DNA from: Pseudomonadota bacterium
Lineage (GTDB): Bacteria > Desulfobacterota > Desulfovibrionia > Desulfovibrionales > Desulfomicrobiaceae
Assembly (NCBI GenBank): GCA_023393525.1
Contig: JAEWKZ010000055.1
Span: forward strand, 1-64,000
Reading direction: 5' to 3'
DNA: 64,000 nt
Shown here: one piece after another, positions 26,678-35,422 of the stretch
Layout of the letters: each line of letters begins with the position of its first letter
Numbering within the stretch: position 1 is the stretch's first letter
The notes under the pieces: generated by a model
What the model saw: the letters and a program-made list of their open reading frames with translations, nothing else
Told to the model about the DNA's origin: nothing
The model's database searches: none
Position numbers and translations under genes: made by a program

Positions 26678-28948
26678 ATGAGCAATAATCTCCTGTCTCC
26701 GGAAGAATTGGTGTATTTTTCATTTCCTTCCCTGAACGCTTCGGGGAAATTGGAAAATTTTCCTTTGCGTCGCGTCTCTCCCGATTTGGAGGATTTCCTT
26801 TATCGCCTGCCTGTTGATTCCTGCGTCGTGATTTGCACGTCCGAACAGAGCCTCCGGAATTTTCTGGCCGCATTGGAGAAGCAGACGCGCCGCGCCGGCA
26901 ACAGGATTGTGCTCGATGGCGGGGAAGAAGACTGGAAGTGCTGGGATGAGGCGCGAAACCATGCGCTCTCGGAGACGCTTTTCAATGTCGACGGGAAAAT
27001 CAAGCCTGCGGCGTCGGGTCGTCTTCAGGGTGGAGCGGGGGGCGATGCGTCCACGGTTTGCCTGGTCCGGGCCCTGCATTCTTCTCAGCTGTCCGCGGGA
27101 GACCCCGCATTGGCGCGCTCCGGGGAACACGCGCCGGACACGGTGTTTTTCACGCTCGTCCCCACCCCTCTGCAACCCGAGGCGTTGGGCGCTCTGCTCA
27201 CATCTCCCGCCGTGATCATCGATGCGGCTGTTTACCAGCGGCCAGGTTCGTCTTCCGACGCAAGCGGCCATCCCGGGGCGGCACCTCCGCCCGATTCGAT
27301 TCTTGACGGGTTTGTCGAGTATCACCGCCTGACCCAGAAGAATGTGTTCATGGAAGAAGTGCTCAGCCATCTGGAGACCCCGGTGCTAGCCGGATACGCC
27401 GACGGCCGCATTCTGGGAGGGAATGAGGCTTTTATCGATCTTTGCGGGTATTCCCGGTACGACCTTGTGACGCGGAACTGGACAATCGATCTGGCCAGCC
27501 TCGATTTTCAGGCGTTGCAGGAAAAGGTCTTCGCATCGCTTCTGGCCACCGGGCGCATGCAGGAATTTCATACGGAATTGCAGACGTCCAAAGGGGCGTA
27601 TGTACCCTGCAATGTCAGCGTGTTCTTGCACAAGGATGAAAAAGGGCGGCCGCTTTTCTTTTCCGCGCATTACAATCCGGCAACGAGTCCTGCGGACCAA
27701 AAGAGTTCGCAGCCGACATCCAACCATATTTTTTCCGACAGCCTTGAGCTGGCCCTGAAGCGGTCGATCAGGCATCCGGACTACGCTTTTGCCGTGCTGG
27801 TCATGGGGATCGACAACGCGGAGCAGGTTCTTCCCCAGATCGAGGATCAGCAGGCGTTTTTCGCACTGCTCGCAAAGCGGACCGTGAACTGTCTGCGCAC
27901 CCTCGACATCCCGGCCCATCTTGATACCGAGCGTTTTTTCATACTGCTCGACAATGTCACCGATGTCATCGGCGCCGTGCGCGTGGCCCAGCGCATTCAG
28001 GAGGAGACAGCCAGGGCGTTCAGGCTTGGCCAGAGCGAGCTGCTCGTGACGTGCAGCTTTGGCGCGGTCATGGCGCCCAGGAATTATACGGATGAAAAGG
28101 ACATTCTGCGGGACGCGCAGACCGCGTTGAGTCGGGCGATCCAGCGCGGCGAGCGGCAGATCGTGATCTTCGATGACCGCCAGAACAGCCAGGCCGTGCA
28201 GTTTTTGCGGATCGAGAGCGGCCTGCGCAGCGCGCTCCTGGAGAACGAGGTGTGCATGCACTATCAGCCGGTGGTGCGTCTCGAAAGCGGGACGGTCAGC
28301 GGCGTCGAGGCCTTCATGCGCTGGAACCACAAGCGAAAAGGGCTGCTGCGGGCGGAATGGTTCCTGCCTTTCGCGGAGCACAGCGACGTTGTTTTCGAGT
28401 TGGAGGCGTGGGCGGTTCGAAGGGCCTGCTCGGCCTTGAAGCGCTTTCAGCAGGTCATGGGGGAAAAGTTTTTTCTTGGCCTCAACGTTTCGCTCAAAAA
28501 TGCTCTGCGCCTGGGCTTCCTTGAAGAATTGACCGAGGTTGTCCGCGAGCACGGGCTCAGTCCCGCTTCCATTGTCCTGGAAGTGCGGGAGGAGTGGCTG
28601 AAATATTTCGCGGAGCGGTTTTCACATGTTTTTGCGGAGATGGATAAAGCCGGCGTAAGCATCGTCGTGGACCATTTCGACGCGACCCACATCTCGCTTG
28701 CGGATCTGCACCGTTTTCCGCTGCGCGGACTCAAACTGGACGCAGCCCTGCAGAACGACCCGAACATGCTGCAAAGTCTCTCCGCCATCGCGGAGAGCAC
28801 CGGGATTATGCTCGTCGCTCCCGGAGTCGAGGACAAGGCGCGCCTGCAATCTTTGCGGGACCACGGCTGCGCCTATGCCCAGGGCGAAGCCCTGGCGCCG
28901 GTCATGGACGAGGCGGCCCTGCTTGCGTACCTGCAAACCCGCTCCTGA
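26678..28948 (+). CDS. PAS-GGDEF-EAL protein with degenerate catalytic motifs
   Basis: The 756-residue protein has a novel N-terminal region (1-210), a PAS domain (about 225-340; VLAGYADGRILGGNEAFID), a GGDEF domain (about 355-490) and an EAL domain (about 505-750). The GGDEF site is replaced by HLDTERFFILLDN, and EAL by GVEAFMRWNHK. The usual ExE and DDFG metal residues read LEVREEW and VDHFDATHISL. The key catalytic residues are therefore mostly missing. Such proteins often bind cyclic-di-GMP or its breakdown products, or regulate partners, without enzymatic activity. It may receive a PAS signal and bind nucleotide through the EAL pocket. It is monocistronic, with no neighbour in the same direction. 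Confidence 0.85.
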   Translation: MSNNLLSPEELVYFSFPSLNASGKLENFPLRRVSPDLEDFLYRLPVDSCVVICTSEQSLRNFLAALEKQTRRAGNRIVLDGGEEDWKCWDEARNHALSETLFNVDGKIKPAASGRLQGGAGGDASTVCLVRALHSSQLSAGDPALARSGEHAPDTVFFTLVPTPLQPEALGALLTSPAVIIDAAVYQRPGSSSDASGHPGAAPPPDSILDGFVEYHRLTQKNVFMEEVLSHLETPVLAGYADGRILGGNEAFIDLCGYSRYDLVTRNWTIDLASLDFQALQEKVFASLLATGRMQEFHTELQTSKGAYVPCNVSVFLHKDEKGRPLFFSAHYNPATSPADQKSSQPTSNHIFSDSLELALKRSIRHPDYAFAVLVMGIDNAEQVLPQIEDQQAFFALLAKRTVNCLRTLDIPAHLDTERFFILLDNVTDVIGAVRVAQRIQEETARAFRLGQSELLVTCSFGAVMAPRNYTDEKDILRDAQTALSRAIQRGERQIVIFDDRQNSQAVQFLRIESGLRSALLENEVCMHYQPVVRLESGTVSGVEAFMRWNHKRKGLLRAEWFLPFAEHSDVVFELEAWAVRRACSALKRFQQVMGEKFFLGLNVSLKNALRLGFLEELTEVVREHGLSPASIVLEVREEWLKYFAERFSHVFAEMDKAGVSIVVDHFDATHISLADLHRFPLRGLKLDAALQNDPNMLQSLSAIAESTGIMLVAPGVEDKARLQSLRDHGCAYAQGEALAPVMDEAALLAYLQTRS

Positions 28949-29125
28949 CGGCACGGGCGCGACGGGCGGAAAGAAAGAGTGGATCAGGCTCTCGTTTTTA
29001 GAAGAAAAGCTCGTCAATAATCACACAGACTCATTGCGACAAATCACGATACGTACAGCCACGGGGAAAGACGTTCTCCTTGATGTCGTCATCACCAAAA
29101 TAACCGTCCGCTTGCGTAGGTTCAG

Positions 29126-29458
29126 CTAGGGGCGGGACGCCTTTTCAAGGACGCGTTCCGCCCACTTGTTCAGGCTTTGCCCTTCATAAGCGGCTTTGCG
29201 GATGGCCGCCGCGTGTATTTGCGGATTGACACGAAGCATCAAACGTCCGCTGGCCGGTTTTTCCGGCTTTTGCCGCAGTTTCTCGCATGCCGCGAGATAG
29301 TCGTCAATGGCGGTGTGGAATGCCGCTTCGAACTCATGGACTGATTCGGCATGGAAAACGATGATGTCTTCGATGTCCAGGACTTTGCCCAGCAAAATCT
29401 TGTCTTCCGCGTCAAAGTCCATGCGGGCTGTGTACCCTTTGTATTTCATGGCGTTCAT
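29126..29458 (-). CDS. hicB: HicB-type antitoxin
   Basis: The 110-residue product starts with the partial RNase-H-like fold of HicB (YTARMDFDAEDKILLGKVLD, then VHEFEAAFHTAIDDYL) and ends in a ribbon-helix-helix-like region (GRLMLRVNPQIHAAAIRKAA, GQSLNKWAERVL). HicB neutralises HicA and represses the operon. The start overlaps the last four bases of hicA, so translation is coupled, with the toxin gene first. The gene is on the minus strand between a G+C-rich GGDEF-EAL gene and the BMP transporter operon. Confidence 0.92.
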   Translation of the reverse strand: MNAMKYKGYTARMDFDAEDKILLGKVLDIEDIIVFHAESVHEFEAAFHTAIDDYLAACEKLRQKPEKPASGRLMLRVNPQIHAAAIRKAAYEGQSLNKWAERVLEKASRP

Positions 29459-29709
29459 GCTTTGATCCCCAAGGTTGCAAGGTATTCGCGAACAGCTCGG
29501 ACACGGTAGCGCAGGGCTTCGCGCTCTGGATGCGGTCGGTGGAAGTGGGCGCGCTTGCCTTCCTTCTCAAACGTGACGGAAGACCCGCTCCCCTCAATAA
29601 TCCGGCATCCCAAGGCAAGAAGCAGGGCTTCAATCCTGGCCCATTCCAGGCCGCCGTTCACGGGATCGGTGAAGATGGCTTCGAGAGTCTTCCTGTGCTT
29701 GCTGTTCAT
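29455..29709 (-). CDS. hicA: HicA-type mRNA interferase toxin
   Basis: The 84-residue protein has the dsRBD-like HicA fold: LEWARIEALLLALGCRIIEG, SGSSVTFEKEGKRAHFHRPH, and YRVRAVREYLATLGI. HicA cleaves mRNA and is inhibited by HicB. The usual GSH active-site motif reads GSGSSVTF here, so the catalytic histidine may be supplied by the RAHFHRPH segment; activity is therefore less certain. hicA precedes hicB and they overlap by four bases. A perfect palindrome lies just upstream. Confidence 0.9.
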   Translation of the reverse strand: MNSKHRKTLEAIFTDPVNGGLEWARIEALLLALGCRIIEGSGSSVTFEKEGKRAHFHRPHPEREALRYRVRAVREYLATLGIKA

Positions 29710-29713
29710 GCTT

Positions 29714-29727
29714 AAATGATATCATTT
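29714..29727. promoter_or_regulatory. palindromic operator of hicAB
   Basis: AAATGATATCATTT is a perfect 14-bp palindrome five bases before the hicA start. It is the likely HicB (or HicAB) binding site. Confidence 0.7.
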
Positions 29728-29804
29728 CTTCTGGAAGATGCAAGCATGGAGGCGGGGTGTGGGAAGGCGCGGACTTGAATCTTCAGCAGGTAAGGCCTTG
29801 GTTG

Positions 29805-30788
29805 TCACAACCCCTTCTTCGGGTCAAAATCCTGGCCCAGCGCCGCAGGCGCGGTGATGGGCCAGCTGCCGGAGAAGCGTTTTAGGAAGGGGTAGCGGCG
29901 CATCAGGTCCTGCACGAAGCCGACCCGGCCGAGGTTCACGGCCAGAAGGGTCAGTATCATCATGGGGAAGGGCGCGACCTGGAAGACCTGGGCCGGGATG
30001 GAGGGGAAGATGTCCTGCAGGTAGATGCCCGAGACCTGCAAGGCCGCGAAGAAATACGCGCCGATGGCCGCCCGCACCGGGTGCCAGCCGCCGAAGATGA
30101 CGATGGCCAGGGCGATCCAGCCCGCGCCCTCGCAGCCCTGGGGCCGCCCCCAGCCCGGCTTCACGGCCAGGGAGTAGGCCGCTCCGGCCAGACCCACCAA
30201 AGCTCCTCCCGCCACGCAGGCCATGAGCCGTGAGAGCCGCACCCGGATGCCGCGCCCGAAGGCCGCCCGGGGGGATTCGCCCACCGCGCGTAGCCGCATG
30301 CCCGCATTGGTTTTGTACATCCACCACCAGCACAGCGCGATGGCCGCAAGGCTGATGCTTACCACCGGCGACTGCCGCCCGAGCAACGCGTCCAGCACTG
30401 GCGTCTCGGACAGGCCGGGGATGCCCCAGTAGCCGAGGCTCGGACCGGGCTGGCGGGAATAGGAATGGCCCAGGAAATAGGCCAGGTCGCGGGTCAGGAG
30501 GGTCAGGATGAAGCCCACGGCCAGCTGAGACTGTCCCAGGTAGATGTTGGTCAGCCCCAGCACCGAGGCCACGGCGGCGCCCACGGCCATGCCGCCGAAC
30601 GCGCCGGTCCAGGCGCTGCCCGTGGCCGAGGCCAGGGCGAAGGATGCCATGGCGGCCAGCAGCATGGTTCCGTCCAGGGACAGGTTGATGACTCCCGCCT
30701 TCTCGGTGATGGTCTCGCCCAGGGTCGCCAGGACCAGGGGCGCGCCGGCCAGAAGGATGCCGGCCATGATGAGCGCGAATTCCTGCAT
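29805..30788 (-). CDS. ABC transporter permease of a BMP-type importer (second)
   Basis: From the ATG at 30788, which overlaps the upstream permease stop as ATGA, the product has 327 residues and about eight to nine membrane helices. Earlier in-frame codons are G+C-rich read-through and not used. ETITEKAGVINLSLDGTML and the GLTNIYLGQSQLAVGFIL block match the permeases of BMP-family nucleoside importers (YufQ/NupQ class). It forms a membrane heterodimer with the other permease and is driven by the dual-domain ATPase. The charged tail of about 20 residues is cytoplasmic. Confidence 0.88.
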   Translation of the reverse strand: MQEFALIMAGILLAGAPLVLATLGETITEKAGVINLSLDGTMLLAAMASFALASATGSAWTGAFGGMAVGAAVASVLGLTNIYLGQSQLAVGFILTLLTRDLAYFLGHSYSRQPGPSLGYWGIPGLSETPVLDALLGRQSPVVSISLAAIALCWWWMYKTNAGMRLRAVGESPRAAFGRGIRVRLSRLMACVAGGALVGLAGAAYSLAVKPGWGRPQGCEGAGWIALAIVIFGGWHPVRAAIGAYFFAALQVSGIYLQDIFPSIPAQVFQVAPFPMMILTLLAVNLGRVGFVQDLMRRYPFLKRFSGSWPITAPAALGQDFDPKKGL

Positions 30789-31828
30789 CAGCGTTCCTCC
30801 CGGCGACGGGACAGGTAGGCGCGAAGGCCCTGGGTGACGAAGCCGGACAGCACCAGGAGCCCCTGGATGACGCCGCTCAAAGACGAATCCAGGTTCAGCT
30901 GCAGGGGCAATTGGATGGAGCCGACGTTCAGCACGGCGAAAAAGAAGCAGATGAAGGGCACCGGCAGAATCCTGAATCCGGACATCATGCCGATCAGAAG
31001 GGCCGTATACCCGTAGCCCGAGGAGATGCTCGGCAGCAGGCGATGGTAGACTCCAAGGACCTGCACGGCCCCGGCCAGCCCGCCCAGCGCCCCGCACAGG
31101 GCGAAGGCCTGCAGCATGCGCAGGCGCGGGCTCAGATCAAAAAGTCGGGCGGCCTTGGGGTTCTGCCCCACGGCCTTGAGCCCAAGCCCCCATTGCGTGC
31201 GCACGAGCAGAAAAGCCACCAGCGCAAGCGCCGCGCAGGCCAGGCCAAGGGCGGTCCAGCTGGCGGCCAGGCTTCCGATGCGTTCCAGCCACAGGGAGGG
31301 GTGCAGGGTCTCGGTGCCGCTCATGGAGGCCACGCCCGGACGTTTCCAGGGCCCGAAGATGAGCCAGATGGCCAGCCCCATGGCCACGAAATTGAGTCCC
31401 AGCCCGGAAAAGATCTCGTGCACGCGCCCGTGGGTCTTGAGCAGGCCGGCCAGAAGGGCCCAGAGCGCCCCTCCGAGCATGCCCGCCAGAAGCGCCAGGG
31501 CGATGTGGGCCGGTCCGCCCTGGTCGAAGGGCATCATCGCGCCGGTGCAGAAAATCGCCCCGAGCACGATCTGCCCCTCGATGCCGATGTTCCAGAGCCT
31601 GGCCGTGAACGGGATGAGCAGGCCCATTGAACAGAGCAGCAGCGGCACGAATACCGTCAGCACTTGCCCGAACTTGGACATGGAGCCAAGGCCGCCCATG
31701 AGCAAAATGCGCAGGGTCGCGAAAGGGGGCGCCCCGGATGGCAGGGCCACCAGCACGGTCAGGGCCAGGGTCAGCGCCAGAGCGGCGGCGATCCAGATCG
31801 CCTGTTGCAGCCAGAAGTTACGCGGCAT
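30788..31828 (-). CDS. ABC transporter permease of a BMP-type importer (first)
   Basis: The 346-residue protein has about ten hydrophobic segments and the sequence LLIPFTARLWNIGIEGQIVLGA, characteristic of the YufP/NupP class. It overlaps the ATPase gene by 11 bases and the following permease by four, so the four genes of this importer (binding protein, ATPase, permease, permease) are tightly coupled on the minus strand. It forms half of the transmembrane channel for purine or other nucleosides. Confidence 0.88.
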   Translation of the reverse strand: MPRNFWLQQAIWIAAALALTLALTVLVALPSGAPPFATLRILLMGGLGSMSKFGQVLTVFVPLLLCSMGLLIPFTARLWNIGIEGQIVLGAIFCTGAMMPFDQGGPAHIALALLAGMLGGALWALLAGLLKTHGRVHEIFSGLGLNFVAMGLAIWLIFGPWKRPGVASMSGTETLHPSLWLERIGSLAASWTALGLACAALALVAFLLVRTQWGLGLKAVGQNPKAARLFDLSPRLRMLQAFALCGALGGLAGAVQVLGVYHRLLPSISSGYGYTALLIGMMSGFRILPVPFICFFFAVLNVGSIQLPLQLNLDSSLSGVIQGLLVLSGFVTQGLRAYLSRRREER

Positions 31829-33284
31829 GGGCGCCCTCCGGTTTTTTTCCGGCCATGAGGGCCCCCAGAATTTCGACGCTCGCGTTGTTACGCGGCACGT
31901 CGGCCACCAGGGCGCGGTCGAAAAAGACCAGCACGCGGTGACTGTGTTCGATGACCTCGTCCAGATCGGGTGAAAAGAAAAACAGGGTCGCGCCCTTGGC
32001 GCAGCGATGGCGCAAGTGCTCCCAGACCTGCCTGGCCGATCCGGCGTCCAGGCCCCGGGTGGGGTGCTCCATGAGCAGGAGCTGGGCGTCGTCGGGGATG
32101 AGCGACAGAAGCAGGCGTTGCTGGTTGCCGCCGGACAGCGCCTTGGCCGGGGTGTCCGGATGGGCGCGCAGATCGAAGCGCTCCACGCACTGCGACTGAT
32201 GGAATTCCTCCAGCCGCGCGGCGTGTTCGGGAAAGGCGAGCAGAATGTGGTCGCGGATGGACAGGTCCGGGAAAAGGGCTTGGCTCATGCGGTCGGCGGG
32301 CACGAAATGCACGCCGTCGCGGCGCAATGTCTTGAAATGCGTCCGGGCGTGCGCGGCGTTGTTGAGCGAGAGGCTGCCCGCGGCCATGCGGTCCAGCCCG
32401 CACAGGCCGCGCAGGAAGAGTTCCTGGCCGCTGCCGTCGAGTCCGGCCAGGCCGATGATCTCGCCGGGCGCGGCCGAAAGATTCAGCGGACCCAGATGGT
32501 ATTTGGGCCCGGCGAAGACCGTGTCGGCCAAGGTCACGCGCCTGCTTTGCCCGATTTCGGGCAGGGCGCTGTCCGTGGATTGCGCGGCCGCGTCGCCGAA
32601 CATGCGCCGGACCAGCTCTTCGGAGTCGTAGGGCGGGGTCAGCCGGGCTTCCAGGCGTCCCTGGCGCATGACGAAGATGGCGTCGGCCATTTCCAGGGCT
32701 TCGGAGAGCTTGTGCGTGACCAGGATGACGGTGTGTCCTTCCTGGCGGGCCAGGCGGGAGAGCAGGCCGAAGAGGTCGCGCTTCTGCTCCGGGGTGATGC
32801 CCGTGGTCGGCTCGTCGAGGATGAGGGTCGTGGCGCCCAGGTCCAGCAGGCGCAGCAGCTCGAGCAGCTGGCGTTCGCCCACGGTCATGGCAGCCACGGG
32901 CTCGTCCGGCAGGAAACAGACGCCCAGGTGGTTGGAGAGTTCGCCCAGGCGGTCCACAACCTCTGCTCTGTCCCGGGACGGGCCGCTCAGGCGGAAATTT
33001 TCCCAGACCGGCAGGGCCGGAAAGTCCAGCGGGTCCTGGTAGAGCATGCCCACGCCCAGGCGCGCGGCCATGGCCGGGGTCAGGCCCGGATGCTCCTCGC
33101 CGCGCAGGGTGATGACTCCGGAGTCGGGCACGGTATGGCCGGCCAGAATACGCATGAGTGTGCTCTTGCCGGCCCCGTTTTCTCCCACCAGGGCGTAGAT
33201 GCGGCCGGGCTCCAGGGTCAGGCTGATACCGTCGTTGGCCCGGACCCGGCCGTAGTGCTTACTGATGTCGCGTAAGACGATCAT
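31818..33284 (-). CDS. dual-domain ABC ATPase of a BMP-type importer
   Basis: The 488-residue protein is a tandem of two nucleotide-binding domains. The first has Walker A GENGAGKST, signature MTVGERQLLELL and Walker B LILDEPTTG. The second has a degenerate Walker A (GLAGLDGSGQEL), a signature ALSGGNQQRLLL and a Walker B with LLMEHPTRGLD. One-sided degeneracy is normal for the RbsA / YufO class. It powers uptake with the two permeases encoded next and the binding protein encoded upstream. It starts one base after the binding-protein stop. Confidence 0.92.
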   Translation of the reverse strand: MIVLRDISKHYGRVRANDGISLTLEPGRIYALVGENGAGKSTLMRILAGHTVPDSGVITLRGEEHPGLTPAMAARLGVGMLYQDPLDFPALPVWENFRLSGPSRDRAEVVDRLGELSNHLGVCFLPDEPVAAMTVGERQLLELLRLLDLGATTLILDEPTTGITPEQKRDLFGLLSRLARQEGHTVILVTHKLSEALEMADAIFVMRQGRLEARLTPPYDSEELVRRMFGDAAAQSTDSALPEIGQSRRVTLADTVFAGPKYHLGPLNLSAAPGEIIGLAGLDGSGQELFLRGLCGLDRMAAGSLSLNNAAHARTHFKTLRRDGVHFVPADRMSQALFPDLSIRDHILLAFPEHAARLEEFHQSQCVERFDLRAHPDTPAKALSGGNQQRLLLSLIPDDAQLLLMEHPTRGLDAGSARQVWEHLRHRCAKGATLFFFSPDLDEVIEHSHRVLVFFDRALVADVPRNNASVEILGALMAGKKPEGAHAA

Positions 33285-33285
33285 G

Positions 33286-34455
33286 TCACTGCGCGCTGGA
33301 CTGGCCTTCCATGCCGTGAAGCAGCTGCGGCAGCGACCAGACCTGTTCGTCCGTGGCCGTGTCGCCGGCCTTCAGGAAGGGCGTGCCGTCCTGGAAATTG
33401 AGCGGACCGCTGAAGAGATTGATCTTATGCGCGCCCAGGTCGGCCACAAAGGCATCGAGCCGGGCCTTGTTCTCGGCGGACAGCCCTTCGCCGACCATGA
33501 AGCCGACAGTGGATGCGTCGTGATCGTTGATGTCGGCCCAGTGCGGAGCTTCCCACTGGAAGTCCTGCTTCCAGGAGCCGTCCTGCACCGCCTTGGCCTG
33601 ACGCAAGAAGGACGGGCCCCAATTGAAGTAGGGCACGCCGATGCAGGTCGGGCCCTGGCCCTCGCAGGCCTTGGCGTAGTCGTACGGGACGGCCCAGGCT
33701 TCGCGGCCCTGGTCGCGCTTCTGGCGCGCCACGGCCACCGCCTCGGGGGTGTCGATGCCGGAAATGACGACATCGTAACCGCCGTCGAAGAAAGAGCCCG
33801 CGACCTGGGCCGGGTCCGTGGTCACGCCGGGGATGTTGAACCAGAAGCCGATCCAGCTGACCTTGAACTTGAGGTCCTCGGCCTTCTTGCCCAGCACTTC
33901 GGTCCAGGCGTAGCGGGCGCCCAGGAAGGCGGAAACGGCCAGACGGCGGGTTTCCTCGTTGATCAGCGGACCGAGGTAGGCGACCTTGCCCGTCTTGGAG
34001 GTCAGGGCGGCGGTGAAACCGGCCATCATCTTGCCGTATTCCATGCGGCCGAACAGGTTGCCCAGGTTGGCCGGGGCTTTGCCGGTGATGACGTCGTCGC
34101 CGGAGACATGCACGAACGTCTTGTCCGGATGCAGGCTGGCGGCTTCGCGGATGCCGTCCTTCATGTCGTCGGAACCGGCGATGATCAGGTCCGCGCCCTT
34201 CTCCACCAGATCATCGACGATCTGCGGGATGGTCAGGCCGGGACGGTCGGCGGGGTTGACCTTGTCCAGGTAGATGAGCTTCGTGCCGGGGAGTTTTTCC
34301 TCGACGTATTTGCCGCCTTCGTACTGGGCCTGACTGTAGCCCTTGTCGTTGTACGGGCCGACCAGAATGAGGCCGATGGTGAGGTCCTTGGCCATGGCCA
34401 GGGACGGGCAGAGCAGCATGGTCACAAGACCAAGGGAGACCAGAAAACGCTTCAT
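33286..34455 (-). CDS. BMP-family periplasmic substrate-binding protein
   Basis: The 389-residue product has a signal peptide (FLVSLGLVTMLLCPSLAMA) with no lipobox cysteine, so it is a soluble periplasmic protein rather than a lipoprotein. IGLILVGPYNDKGYSQAQY and VHVSGDDVITGKAPANLGNL are typical of the Bmp / Med family that binds nucleosides. It is the first gene of a four-gene ABC importer on the minus strand, with AGGAGG upstream. Purine nucleosides are the usual cargo of close relatives; the exact ligand here is not shown. Confidence 0.9.
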   Translation of the reverse strand: MKRFLVSLGLVTMLLCPSLAMAKDLTIGLILVGPYNDKGYSQAQYEGGKYVEEKLPGTKLIYLDKVNPADRPGLTIPQIVDDLVEKGADLIIAGSDDMKDGIREAASLHPDKTFVHVSGDDVITGKAPANLGNLFGRMEYGKMMAGFTAALTSKTGKVAYLGPLINEETRRLAVSAFLGARYAWTEVLGKKAEDLKFKVSWIGFWFNIPGVTTDPAQVAGSFFDGGYDVVISGIDTPEAVAVARQKRDQGREAWAVPYDYAKACEGQGPTCIGVPYFNWGPSFLRQAKAVQDGSWKQDFQWEAPHWADINDHDASTVGFMVGEGLSAENKARLDAFVADLGAHKINLFSGPLNFQDGTPFLKAGDTATDEQVWSLPQLLHGMEGQSSAQ

Positions 34456-34735
34456 GTTTTCCTCCGAGTGTGTCGGGCGTGGAGATCACGCGCCTGGATG
34501 TGGCGGCCGCGCGGCGCAGTGCGTGCGGAAGCCGGGTGAAATAGAGGGATGTACCGGAAAAGTAAATCACGACTTTGCCACCATGGGCCGCGAAGTCAAC
34601 AAGATGAGCGCCGTCGTTCTCCATGCCGGAACATGGATGACAATGCCGTTTCGCAGCTCTCCACGTTGCCAAGAATGCAAGAATGTGGTCAGATAGTGCA
34701 ACGAATTCAGTGCCGAACATCCCAAAGGAGAGGGC

Positions 34736-35422
34736 ATGACCAAGGAAGCTGTCACGGATCCGCTGGGGCGGAGGGAAGCGTTGTACGCGTTGATGCTTGC
34801 GGCGGAAAGGGAAGAGGCTTTGGCCATGTTGCTTGAACACGCCGGCGCGCACGGCTTCCAGTCGGCGGTCAGCGATCTGCTCGAACCGGTGCTGGAGCGG
34901 GCAGGGGACGAGTGGCACCGGGAGAACCTGTCCCTGGCCCAGGGGTACGTGGCCGGAAAGATCGCCGAGGACCTTCTGGTTGCCGCGGTCGAAGCCGGAG
35001 GGGACCTGCTGCTGGACGTCAAGGGGCCGGTGGTGATCGGCAACGTTGAGGACGATTATCACTCGCTGGGGCGCAAGATGGTCGTGGTTTTTTTGCGTGC
35101 CGCGGGCTGGAAGGTCATTGATCTGGGCAACGACGTGTCGGCGAAGGATTTTGTCGACGAGGCCGTGAAGCACGGCGCGAGAGTCATCGGCGCTTCGGCC
35201 ATGATGCTGACCACCGCCGAGAATGTCCGCGCCCTGCGCACCGAGATCGACGCGCGGGGGCTTCGCGGCAGGGTGCGGCTGGCCGTGGGCGGGGCGGTCT
35301 TCAAGCTGCGGCCTGAATTGATGGACGAGGTCGGCGGCGACGGCACCGCGTCCAGCGCCATCCAGGCTCCCGAGCTGTTCGATCGGCTCTGGGCGGCAAG
35401 CCTTGCGGCGGAAGACCTATGA
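34736..35422 (+). CDS. corrinoid (cobalamin)-binding protein, MtaC-like
   Basis: The 228-residue protein has a helical B12-2-type cap (residues about 10-90) and a Rossmann-type B12 domain. The base-off/His-on motif is DDYHSLG (DxHxxG). The SAMMLTT strand and a GGAVF loop supply the other corrinoid contacts. In methylotrophic systems such proteins carry a methyl group from a substrate-specific methyltransferase to a second enzyme. It opens a four-gene operon with an MtaA-like protein, DUF1638 and a hybrid histidine kinase; the stop overlaps the next start by four bases. No MtaB-type substrate methyltransferase is encoded here, so it may work with a distant partner or act in sensing. Confidence 0.9.
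   Translation: MTKEAVTDPLGRREALYALMLAAEREEALAMLLEHAGAHGFQSAVSDLLEPVLERAGDEWHRENLSLAQGYVAGKIAEDLLVAAVEAGGDLLLDVKGPVVIGNVEDDYHSLGRKMVVVFLRAAGWKVIDLGNDVSAKDFVDEAVKHGARVIGASAMMLTTAENVRALRTEIDARGLRGRVRLAVGGAVFKLRPELMDEVGGDGTASSAIQAPELFDRLWAASLAAEDL

Noticed and set aside
29805..31097. Long open frame starting at 31097 as a 430-residue protein
   Set aside because: Only the part from 30788 resembles a permease; the upstream part is high-G+C read-through opposite another gene.
34500..34570. Cobalamin riboswitch upstream of the corrinoid operon
   Set aside because: A GGAAGCCGGGTGAAAT stretch is reminiscent of part of the core, but the B12 box (GCCACTG) and a full secondary structure are not visible.
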